A stretch of 8,721 bases of DNA, from the NCBI GenBank assembly GCA_946410505.1, contig CAMKAP010000076.1, positions 1 through 8,721 on the forward strand. The letters run 5' to 3'. This document shows positions 1 through 5,185 of this stretch, in pieces (position 1 is the first letter of the stretch; each line of letters opens with the position of its first letter). The stretch comes from an uncultured Clostridia bacterium (lineage in GTDB: Bacteria; Bacillota_A; Clostridia; Oscillospirales; Oscillospiraceae). The notes beneath the pieces were generated by a model. That model saw nothing but the letters and a program-made list of their open reading frames with translations, searched no databases and was not told the DNA's origin. A program made the translations under genes and the position numbers.

Positions 1-318
1 TCCCTCATCATCGCTTACGCTCCCTGCGAGATGCACAGCATCAAGGGCGGCATGGGCAACTGCCAGAAGGAAATGAACAAGGCTGTCGACTGCGGCTACT
101 GGAACCTGTTCCGCTTCAACCCCGACGCCGAGCAGCCCTTCACCCTTGACAGCAAGGCGCCCGCCGGCGGCTACCAGGAGTTCCTGATGAACGAGGCCCG
201 CTACAGCCGTCTGACCCGCGAGTTCCCGGAGCGCGCCGAGCGTCTCTTCGCCGCGAACGAGCAGAATGCCAAGGATCGCTACGAGCACCTGATGAAGCTC
301 AAGGCCCTCTACGAATAA
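1..318 (+). CDS. nifJ: Pyruvate:ferredoxin (flavodoxin) oxidoreductase, C-terminal end (partial)
   Basis: This is the last 105 codons of a gene that begins before the window. The enzyme oxidatively decarboxylates pyruvate to acetyl-CoA and CO2 and passes electrons to ferredoxin in the cytoplasm of anaerobes. The visible part opens with the conserved IIAYAPC segment (Cys at codon 9) followed by GGMGNCQKEMNKAV and GYWNLFRFNP. These match the C-terminal part of the single-chain (about 1,170-aa) enzyme, and the tail ending in LKALYE is typical of the family. Frame 1 is open from the first base to a TAA at 316-318. A strong terminator follows about 40 bases downstream, so this is the last gene of its transcript. 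The family call is confident; the thiamine-binding and iron-sulphur domains lie mostly outside the window and cannot be checked. Confidence 0.93.
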   Translation, partial: SLIIAYAPCEMHSIKGGMGNCQKEMNKAVDCGYWNLFRFNPDAEQPFTLDSKAPAGGYQEFLMNEARYSRLTREFPERAERLFAANEQNAKDRYEHLMKLKALYE

Positions 319-359
319 TCCTTGAACGCGCCGGATCACGGCAATTTCACAGCAACAAG

Positions 360-394
360 CAAGCCCACGGGATTTCCCGTGGGCTTGTTCTGTT
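360..394 (+). terminator. Rho-independent terminator of nifJ
   Basis: A perfect 12-bp GC-rich stem (360-371 with 376-387) closes an ATTT loop and is followed by TTCTGTT. It lies 41 bases after the nifJ stop codon. The same sequence recurs in degenerate form at 917-950. Confidence 0.85.
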
Positions 395-457
395 GGTAAG
401 CGAGCATCGCGGCTTTCTCCGCATGTTCGCAGAGACGCCCCTGCATAATGCGCCCCC

Positions 458-492
458 CGTTCTTTCTTTTCTTCTTGAGAAAAGAAAGAACG
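458..492. repeat. Long perfect inverted repeat (hairpin), left boundary of intergenic element
   Basis: A 14-bp perfect inverted repeat, CGTTCTTTCTTTTC (458-471) and its complement (479-492), encloses a 7-base loop. Each arm is pure pyrimidine or purine apart from the outermost pair or two. No T-run follows on either strand, so a plain terminator is not the best explanation. A related hairpin with the same loop length lies at 843-883. Confidence 0.7.
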
Positions 493-842
493 CGCCGCGC
501 CCGGTGTAAGAAAGAAAAGAGCGCCGGTCTGGTCAGAGACTGTGGGGGAAGGTCACATCACCGGTCGCCGCCGTCGGAATGTTGGCATGCCTGGTGCACT
601 TCGGTGTTCGCTGCCGCTATGATGTACAAATCGGAGCCAGTGCTTCTCTCGAACAGGCGGCTCGCTTCGACTACACATAGCGAGCCAGCGGTCGAACGTG
701 CGGGAGAAAACGCAGGAACTGTACAAGGATAGCCGGGGTAATGACCAGCTAACGTCTTAGGGCGACCGTAGCGGACAGCAACTTGCCCATTCTGCCCGAG
801 GGGGCAAGGGGAGCCTCCCCTTGTCGCCTTTCTACGGAGTTT

Positions 843-883
843 AAGAACCATTTCTTTCCGCGAACAGGAAAGAAACGGTTCTT
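843..883. repeat. Long inverted repeat (hairpin), right boundary of intergenic element
   Basis: AAGAACC (843-849) pairs with GGTTCTT (877-883), and TTTCTTTCC (851-859) pairs with GGAAAGAAA (867-875). One A/C mismatch separates the two helices and the loop has 7 bases. The CTTTC/GAAAG-rich arms resemble those at 458-492, which suggests the two hairpins bound one element. Confidence 0.7.
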
Positions 884-906
884 GCTTTGCGCAGCTTGCG
901 TCTTGC

Positions 907-946
907 AAACAAACTAAAGCCACAGGATTTCCCGGTGGGCTTGTTC
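907..946 (-). terminator. Probable terminator of the GT-C / MBL operon; degenerate copy of the nifJ terminator
   Basis: Read on the minus strand, an imperfect stem pairs AAGCC with GGCTT, then AC with GT, then GG with CC. It has a bulged C, one mismatch and a GAAAT loop, and is followed by a T-rich TAGTTTGTTT. It lies about 60 bases after the stop of the hydrolase gene. On the plus strand the core GGATTTCCCGGTGGGCTTG nearly repeats the nifJ terminator at 360-387, so it may act in both directions. Confidence 0.5.
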
Positions 947-978
947 TTTATGATTGTCGTCGCGCAGCGACTCCTCAA

Positions 979-1006
979 TTATTCATTTTTCATTATTCAT
1001 TATTCA
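979..1006. repeat. Tandem heptamer repeat, four units of TTATTCA
   Basis: Four 7-base units run head to tail: TTATTCA, TTTTTCA, TTATTCA, TTATTCA. The last unit supplies the stop codon of the minus-strand hydrolase gene (TGA at 1004-1006). The AT-rich block contrasts with its GC-rich surroundings. Confidence 0.75.
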
Positions 1007-1618
1007 TTCGTCCGTCGGGCAGCGCAGGACGGTAACGCCGGAGGGCGTCTCCGCCGGGTCGAGCACATTCGTGTCCGCAAAATGCACATGCTCCATCCGC
1101 TTTGTGAATTCCTCCACCGGGCCGATCACGTCGTAGCCGAAGCCTGCGCCGCGATAGTGCATGGGCACCGTGACGCGGGCGCCTGCGGACTTGGCAAGCG
1201 CTGCCGCCGTCTCCGCTCCGATGGTGTAGTGCCCGCCTACCGGGATCAGCAGCAGATCGGGCTTTCCCAGCGCCGCAAGCTGGTCTTCACTGAGCATATG
1301 GCCCAGGTCGCCCAGGTGGGCGATCCGCAGGCCCTCGGCCTGCACCACATGGATCGTGTTCGTCCCCCGCAGGCTGCCGCCCCGGTCGTCGTGAAAACAG
1401 GGGATCTCCGTCACGCGGAAGGCCGTCTGCCTGCCGCTCAGCTTCACCCCCTCGGCATAGCCGTGATCCTGGTGGGCGTGGCTGCAGAGCACCAGGTCCG
1501 CTCTGATTTCCGGCAGGCTGAGACCGGGAACGCTCCCCGGGGCGTAGGGGTCAAAGACCGCGGAGCCCTCCGCCGTCTCCAGCAGAAAGCAGGAATGTCC
1601 GTACCATGTGAGTTTCAT
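1004..1618 (-). CDS. Metallo-beta-lactamase-fold hydrolase, UlaG / UPF0173-like
   Basis: A 204-aa cytoplasmic protein of the metal-dependent MBL-fold hydrolases, in the small subgroup resembling UlaG and the UPF0173 proteins. It starts with MKLTWYGHSCFLL, the usual opening of that subgroup with a conserved His8. The metal-binding HxHxDH motif is intact as SHAHQDH (His47, His49, Asp51, His52). His101 and Asp104 in HLGD and His154 in PMHY supply the later ligands. The start at 1618 is chosen over an in-frame ATG 13 codons earlier because AGGAGA lies just upstream and homologues begin at this point. The gene starts 14 bases after the stop of the membrane glycosyltransferase, and its ribosome binding site sits in that gap, so the two are one operon. 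The substrate cannot be told. Known relatives act on ascorbate-6-phosphate lactone or on phosphoesters, and several are uncharacterised. Confidence 0.88.
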   Translation of the reverse strand: MKLTWYGHSCFLLETAEGSAVFDPYAPGSVPGLSLPEIRADLVLCSHAHQDHGYAEGVKLSGRQTAFRVTEIPCFHDDRGGSLRGTNTIHVVQAEGLRIAHLGDLGHMLSEDQLAALGKPDLLLIPVGGHYTIGAETAAALAKSAGARVTVPMHYRGAGFGYDVIGPVEEFTKRMEHVHFADTNVLDPAETPSGVTVLRCPTDE

Positions 1619-1632
1619 GTTGTTCTCCTTTC

Positions 1633-3138
1633 CTATTTTCGGCGCAGCAGATAGCACTTCAGGGGAAACGTTTCAAATTCGTCGAACCCTTCCGCAGAAT
1701 CCACGACCTCATAGTATTCCAGCAGCAGCGGCTTGGGTTCCTCTTCCACGAAGACAAATTCCGTTTCCCGCTCGCGGATATAGCGGTCCTGTTCTTCTCT
1801 CAGTTCCGGCTTATCCAGATTCAGCCCGCAGAAGAAGCGCGTCCGGGGCACATACCCGGTCACCGTATACAGGCCGTGGTCCAGCGAGCCGTAGTTGAGC
1901 AGGCTCTGATCCTCCGCCGCAGCAATGTCCGCGGCGAAGCGGGAGTACCACAGGTCCTCAAAGCGATACGCGCTGAAAAAGCTGTTGACGGAGTGCCGCC
2001 GGGCAAAGACGCCGCCCCCGGCCACAAGGCAGAGGCAGAGCAGGAGCGCCGCGATCCGGGGGAGCGCTGCGCGCCGGGAAAGAGCCTCGATCCCCCGCTC
2101 AAGCAGCCCGGCAGCGGCAAGGACGCCCGGCACTGCCATGGCAGCGTAGGCATAGCCGTAATAGTCAAAGGCTGTGCCGCCGATAAAGGGCAGAAGCGTT
2201 GCGCAGACATAGAGGAGCAGCAGCCCCGCCTTTGGCCACAGGCGCCGGCGGCTGAGCAGAAAAGTCAGCGCTCCCAGTGCGATCAGCAGGCTGGTGCGGC
2301 CGTTCCAGAGGATGGCGTGGCCGATGTTTTCCCGAAGAAAGTGGAGCCGCCCGTATTCCCGAACAGCCTCCGCGCTGTAATGGCTCATGTTGTCGTAGAA
2401 ATAAACTCCGAACCAGTCACCCAGCGCAGCGTTCGCTCCGAAATACAGAAGCCAGGGCAGCGTTGCCAGCAGTACGCCCAGCAGGAAAAGGCCCGCCGCG
2501 CGGCCCAGAGCCGCAAACTCTCTCCTGGCGCTCAGCAGGATCACCATGAACAGCACATAGCCCACGTACAGCCCCAGAAGCGTATACTTGATCCAGAGCA
2601 CACAGCCCGCCATGGCGCCGAGCAGCACGATCTGCCGCGGCCGCGGCAGCCAGCCCCGGTCCTCGCCCGTGGTCAGGAAGACGTGGAGTGCTGGATACAG
2701 GAAGGGCAGCGCGAGCTCCTCGGCGCTGCCGCCCAGGAAAAAGGAATAACTGCTGCAGAGCACCGCCCCCAGGCAGGGCATCAGCAGGCAGTAGCCGCGC
2801 AGCACCCCCAGCTTTCGCGCCGTCTCCGCCGAAGTCCGGAGAAAAGCGGCGAAGCACAGGGTCTCCAGCACATACGCCCCGAAAAAGCTCCTGTGGGAGA
2901 TCAGCCAGGCCAGGCCGTAGAGGAAATAGAGCAGCACGCCCTTTTGCTCATAGATGTCCCTATAGGTCACCCGCCCGTTGAACATGGCCTTGCCCACCGT
3001 AAAAAAGCAGTTGGTGTCGTCCCAGTCGTTCACGGGGAAAAACGGCGAGCTGCGCGAGCAGAGGCCGATCATGACCGCCGCGGTGAGCAGGCACCAGAGC
3101 GCCAGCAGAACCTGTTTTTTCCCTTCTTCTCTCTTCAT
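1633..3138 (-). CDS. Multi-pass membrane glycosyltransferase, GT-C / GT39 (PMT-ArnT)-like
   Basis: A 501-aa integral membrane protein with about ten hydrophobic segments: around residues 10-28, 68-82, 84-100, 114-134, 140-157, 170-182, 186-203, 212-233, 282-296, 303-320, 328-346 and 361-378, some of them weak. The first extracytoplasmic loop has NDWDDTN (acidic Asp38, Asp40, Asp41) followed by GRVTYRDIYEQKG. This matches the layout of GT-C enzymes, where an acidic loop after helix 1 is catalytic and a Y-x-D...K-G/P motif follows. The last 120 residues form a soluble C-terminal domain. Such enzymes transfer sugars from polyprenyl-phosphate donors onto lipids, polymers or proteins outside the membrane. 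Donor and acceptor are not visible here. The start at 3138 has AAGGAGAAA upstream and a promoter at 3166-3194. It is first in an operon with the MBL hydrolase and divergent from the VanY-like pair. Confidence 0.78.
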   Translation of the reverse strand: MKREEGKKQVLLALWCLLTAAVMIGLCSRSSPFFPVNDWDDTNCFFTVGKAMFNGRVTYRDIYEQKGVLLYFLYGLAWLISHRSFFGAYVLETLCFAAFLRTSAETARKLGVLRGYCLLMPCLGAVLCSSYSFFLGGSAEELALPFLYPALHVFLTTGEDRGWLPRPRQIVLLGAMAGCVLWIKYTLLGLYVGYVLFMVILLSARREFAALGRAAGLFLLGVLLATLPWLLYFGANAALGDWFGVYFYDNMSHYSAEAVREYGRLHFLRENIGHAILWNGRTSLLIALGALTFLLSRRRLWPKAGLLLLYVCATLLPFIGGTAFDYYGYAYAAMAVPGVLAAAGLLERGIEALSRRAALPRIAALLLCLCLVAGGGVFARRHSVNSFFSAYRFEDLWYSRFAADIAAAEDQSLLNYGSLDHGLYTVTGYVPRTRFFCGLNLDKPELREEQDRYIRERETEFVFVEEEPKPLLLEYYEVVDSAEGFDEFETFPLKCYLLRRK

Positions 3139-3165
3139 TTCCGCTTTCTCCTTGTTGATGCCCTT

Positions 3166-3194
3166 ATTATATCAGCGCAACTCCACCGGGGCAA
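3166..3194 (-). promoter_or_regulatory. Sigma-A-type promoter of the GT-C / MBL operon
   Basis: On the minus strand a perfect -10 TATAAT (3166-3171) lies 17 bases from a -35 TTGCCC (3189-3194, four of six consensus bases). Transcription would begin near 3160, leaving a leader of about 20 bases before the start at 3138. Confidence 0.7.
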
Positions 3195-3207
3195 CAAAAT
3201 ATTGTTG
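3192..3207. promoter_or_regulatory. Palindromic candidate operator between divergent promoters
   Basis: CAACAA (3192-3197) and TTGTTG (3202-3207) form an inverted repeat around AATA. It overlaps the inner part of both -35 elements (3189-3194 and 3205-3210), so one bound protein could control both directions. The repressor is unknown. Confidence 0.45.
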
Positions 3208-3233
3208 ACCCCTCTGCGGCAAAATGGTAGAAT
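3205..3233 (+). promoter_or_regulatory. Sigma-A-type promoter of the VanY-like pair
   Basis: TTGACC (3205-3210), a 17-base spacer and TAGAAT (3228-3233) match the housekeeping consensus at five of six bases in each box. Transcription would start near 3240, about 23 bases before the first start codon. Confidence 0.78.
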
Positions 3234-3262
3234 ACCCGTGTTCACAACAAGGAGGAACGCAG

Positions 3263-4183
3263 ATGAAAGGTAATTTTGTGGTCCGGCTGCTGATGGCCCT
3301 TCTGGTCCTGGCAGTTTTCGGCGCCTATTCCTATTATCGCGCCGCCTACACACCCTACAGCTTTGAGCTGGAGCGTGCGCAGCAGGCCGCACAAGCCCCT
3401 CAGGTAATCGCCGCTACGCCAGGCCCGGAGACTGCCGCCCCCGCGGCGCAGCCTGCTGTCGCAGCGCCGGAGACCCAGGAGGCCCCCGCTGTGCCCGATC
3501 CCACGCCGGAGCCCACGGTGGACCCCGATTCCCCCGCCGGCCGCGCCGCCGCACTGGGCCTGCCCGCCCCGCCGGACATCGACGTGACAAGCTGGGAGTA
3601 TACACTGGTCAACGGCGACCACTCCATCGGTCAATACGCGCCGGAGCAGCTCGGCTATCTCAACCAGACCGCTGAGGCCGACGATATTCAGACGAGCTAC
3701 AACCCCAATCGCTGCCCGGTGGATTACCGCATCGCCCAGCACCTGCTGGACTTTGCACTGGGCTGCCGGGAGGCCGGGCTGCCGGTTTACCTCTCCTCGG
3801 GTTACCGCAGCTACAGCGACCAGGCCGCAAACTTCCGCCGCATCTGCGACAACAACGGCATCTCCGACGGCAAGATCAACGGCTACTACGTCACGATGCC
3901 CGCCGGCTGCAGTGAGCACCAGCTCGCCCTCTGCTGCGACATCACGGATAAGTATTACGCGACCAAGCGCGACGACAAGGTGGCCAGCCCCACCATCGAC
4001 TGGCTGCAGGAGCACTGCGCGGAGTATGGCTTCATCCACCGTTTCCCCGACGGCAAGCAGGACATCACCGGTGTGATGAACGAGAGCTGGCACTTCCGCT
4101 ATGTGGGTGTGGAGGCTGCGACTTATATCATGGATAACCATCTGGTGCTGGAAGAGTTTCTGGCGCTCTACGGTGTGGAGTAA
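3263..4183 (+). CDS. Membrane-anchored VanY-like D-alanyl-D-alanine carboxypeptidase (peptidase M15B)
   Basis: A 306-aa protein predicted to trim the terminal D-Ala from peptidoglycan stem peptides outside the membrane. Residues about 5-24 form an uncleaved membrane anchor, followed by an Ala/Pro/Glu-rich linker (about 40-92) and the catalytic domain. The M15 active site is complete: SSGYRS at 178-183, SEHQ with zinc ligand His219, Asp226 seven residues later (H-x6-D spacing), and ESWHFRYVG with catalytic Glu274 and zinc ligand His277. The loop reads ALCCD where VanY usually has GLAxD. The start at 3263 follows AAGGAGGAAC at 3249-3258; an in-frame ATG at 3224 lies upstream of the inferred transcription start. 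The gene is transcribed with the paralogue six bases downstream. There is no vanRS, vanH or vanX nearby, so a housekeeping wall-remodelling role is more likely than glycopeptide resistance. Confidence 0.9.
   Translation: MKGNFVVRLLMALLVLAVFGAYSYYRAAYTPYSFELERAQQAAQAPQVIAATPGPETAAPAAQPAVAAPETQEAPAVPDPTPEPTVDPDSPAGRAAALGLPAPPDIDVTSWEYTLVNGDHSIGQYAPEQLGYLNQTAEADDIQTSYNPNRCPVDYRIAQHLLDFALGCREAGLPVYLSSGYRSYSDQAANFRRICDNNGISDGKINGYYVTMPAGCSEHQLALCCDITDKYYATKRDDKVASPTIDWLQEHCAEYGFIHRFPDGKQDITGVMNESWHFRYVGVEAATYIMDNHLVLEEFLALYGVE
4177..4180 (+). promoter_or_regulatory. Ribosome binding site of the second VanY-like gene, inside the end of the first
   Basis: GGAG lies in the last two sense codons of the upstream gene, nine bases before the ATG at 4190. 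The gap between the genes has no better site, so translation of the second gene is probably coupled to that of the first. Confidence 0.6.
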
Positions 4184-4189
4184 AAAGGC

Positions 4190-5104
4190 ATGAAACGAGC
4201 TTTTCAACTGATCATCGCGCTGCTGTTCGCGGTGTTCGCTCTGATTCTGGCTGTCAGCTCCTGCGCACCGCAGCCTTCCTCCATGATGCCGGCCTCGGAA
4301 CTGCTTACGCCGGCGCCATCGGCTAGTCCGGAGCCGACGGAGGAACCTTCCGCGGAGGAAGAGGCGTCTGTTTATCCCGAGGATGACGCAGCGCCGGAGG
4401 AGTCCCTTGTCTCGGAAGAACCGCCTGCAGCAGAATCTGACCTGCCGGAGACGCTTGACATGGCTGCCATGACGCCAGCCGAGCGCGCGGCAGCCTGGGG
4501 GCTCCCCGAACCGCCCGAGGGGATCGACCTGAGCCTGCAGCAATTCAAGCTGGCCGACTCCTTTAACAGCATCACCGATCAGCGCCCGAACCACAGCTAC
4601 GGCGCCGGTGTGATCGTGGACGCCGTAGCGGCCGAGGCTTTCAACAGCTTTGTTGCCGCCGCTCACGAGGCGGGGTACGGCGTCACGGCATTCCGCGGCT
4701 ATCTGGATTACTGGACGGTGCTGGAAAACTACTATGAGCCGGTTGTCTACAGCTCCGGCGCGGCAGTTGCCGCAGCGACCACCTATGTCCCCGGCTGCAA
4801 CGACCACCAGACCGCGCTTTGCATTGATCTGCGCTTCGGCGGCAGCGGCAACTACGGCGAGGGCATTGACTTTCGCGGCACCGAGGCCTGGGACTGGCTG
4901 CTGGAAAACTGCGCCGACTACGGGATCATCCTCCGCTACCCCGAGGGGCAGGAGAGCTGGTACGGCACAGCCTGCATGAATCCCGGTCATTTCCGCTACG
5001 TGGGCGAGGACGCCGCACACTATATCATGGAAAACAACATCACGCTGGAGCAGTTCATGCTCCTGTACGACTGGGAGCGCCTCTACATTCCCGGCGTCAA
5101 CTGA
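4190..5104 (+). CDS. VanY-like lipoprotein paralogue, probably catalytically inactive
   Basis: A 304-aa exported lipoprotein. Residues 1-24 are a signal peptide ending in the lipobox V-S-S-C, with Cys25 as the lipidation site. An acidic Glu/Pro/Ser-rich linker (about 26-90) leads to a domain similar to the upstream protein. Both share the AAAxGLPxPP..ID entry motif, the GC-x-x-HQ-x-ALC-x-D core and the HFRYVG...YIM-x-N...LE-x-F-x-x-LY ending. Zinc ligands His206, Asp213 and His267 remain. The catalytic Glu three residues before the last His is replaced by Asn264 (NPGHFRYVG, one residue shorter than ESWHFRYVG). The SGYRS motif has become RGYLD (169-173), losing the substrate-positioning Arg, and the Ser-Glu before the first zinc His is Asn-Asp. 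I infer a tandem duplication that lost peptidase activity and may bind wall peptides or regulate its neighbour. A changed chemistry cannot be excluded. Confidence 0.8.
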   Translation: MKRAFQLIIALLFAVFALILAVSSCAPQPSSMMPASELLTPAPSASPEPTEEPSAEEEASVYPEDDAAPEESLVSEEPPAAESDLPETLDMAAMTPAERAAAWGLPEPPEGIDLSLQQFKLADSFNSITDQRPNHSYGAGVIVDAVAAEAFNSFVAAAHEAGYGVTAFRGYLDYWTVLENYYEPVVYSSGAAVAAATTYVPGCNDHQTALCIDLRFGGSGNYGEGIDFRGTEAWDWLLENCADYGIILRYPEGQESWYGTACMNPGHFRYVGEDAAHYIMENNITLEQFMLLYDWERLYIPGVN

Positions 5105-5106
5105 AT

Positions 5107-5153
5107 AAAAACCGGCAAGGGGCCGTGAAAACCGGGTTTTCACGGCCCCTTGC
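5107..5153. terminator. Bidirectional terminator between the VanY-like pair and the galactokinase-like gene
   Basis: A perfect 17-bp stem (5115-5131 with 5137-5153) closes a CCGGG loop. On the minus strand the stem is followed by TTTTT (5107-5111), giving a strong terminator for the galactokinase-like gene. On the plus strand the T-tract is absent, but the stem begins only 10 bases after the VanY-like 2 stop and probably ends that transcript too. Confidence 0.85.
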
Positions 5154-5185
5154 TCAATCATGCTCATCGGATGGCGAACGCCGGT

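Larger units (their letters stand above)
395..1003. other. Long intergenic stretch without a supported gene; possible non-coding element
   Basis: I see no convincing protein gene here. The open frames are short, overlap on opposite strands, lack ribosome binding sites and show no recognisable domain. The stretch holds several structured pieces: a long hairpin at 458-492, an 8-bp inverted repeat (GGCTCGCT at 659-666 with AGCGAGCC at 679-686), a CAAGGGGA/TCCCCTTG hairpin at 805-823, a second long hairpin at 843-883 and a terminator-like hairpin at 917-950. The density of inverted repeats suggests a non-coding repeat element or a decayed insertion rather than ordinary spacer. Its copy number in the genome is unknown from this window. 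Confidence 0.5.

Noticed and set aside
655..700. A possible tRNA-like fold around GGCTCGCT/AGCGAGCC
   Set aside because: The loop has 12 bases, and no acceptor stem, anticodon arm or T-loop could be placed.
623..734. TGTACAA...AGCC occurring twice about 97 bases apart, as a possible attachment site or regulatory repeat
   Set aside because: The match is short and contains a self-complementary hexamer. No integrase or conserved flanks support it.
558..923. A 121-codon open frame on the minus strand in the intergenic stretch, overlapping a plus-strand frame at 448-732
   Set aside because: Both run through hairpins, have no ribosome binding site or domain, and have Arg/Ser/Cys-rich translations typical of non-coding high-GC DNA.
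1876..3273. A 465-codon open frame on the plus strand opposite the GT-C glycosyltransferase
   Set aside because: Its product is Gln/Ala/Arg-rich without hydrophobic segments or motifs. The minus strand carries a coherent membrane protein with promoter and Shine-Dalgarno site.
3263..4183. VanY as part of a vancomycin-resistance cluster
   Set aside because: No D-Ala-D-Lac ligase, VanH, VanX or VanRS gene lies in the window. VanY-like proteins are common housekeeping enzymes in Clostridia.
3242..5167. A 641-codon open frame on the minus strand across both VanY-like genes
   Set aside because: It is the antisense shadow of two clear genes with motifs, promoter and ribosome binding sites. Its translation is Val/Arg/Gly-rich with no domain, a usual effect of high-GC coding sequence.
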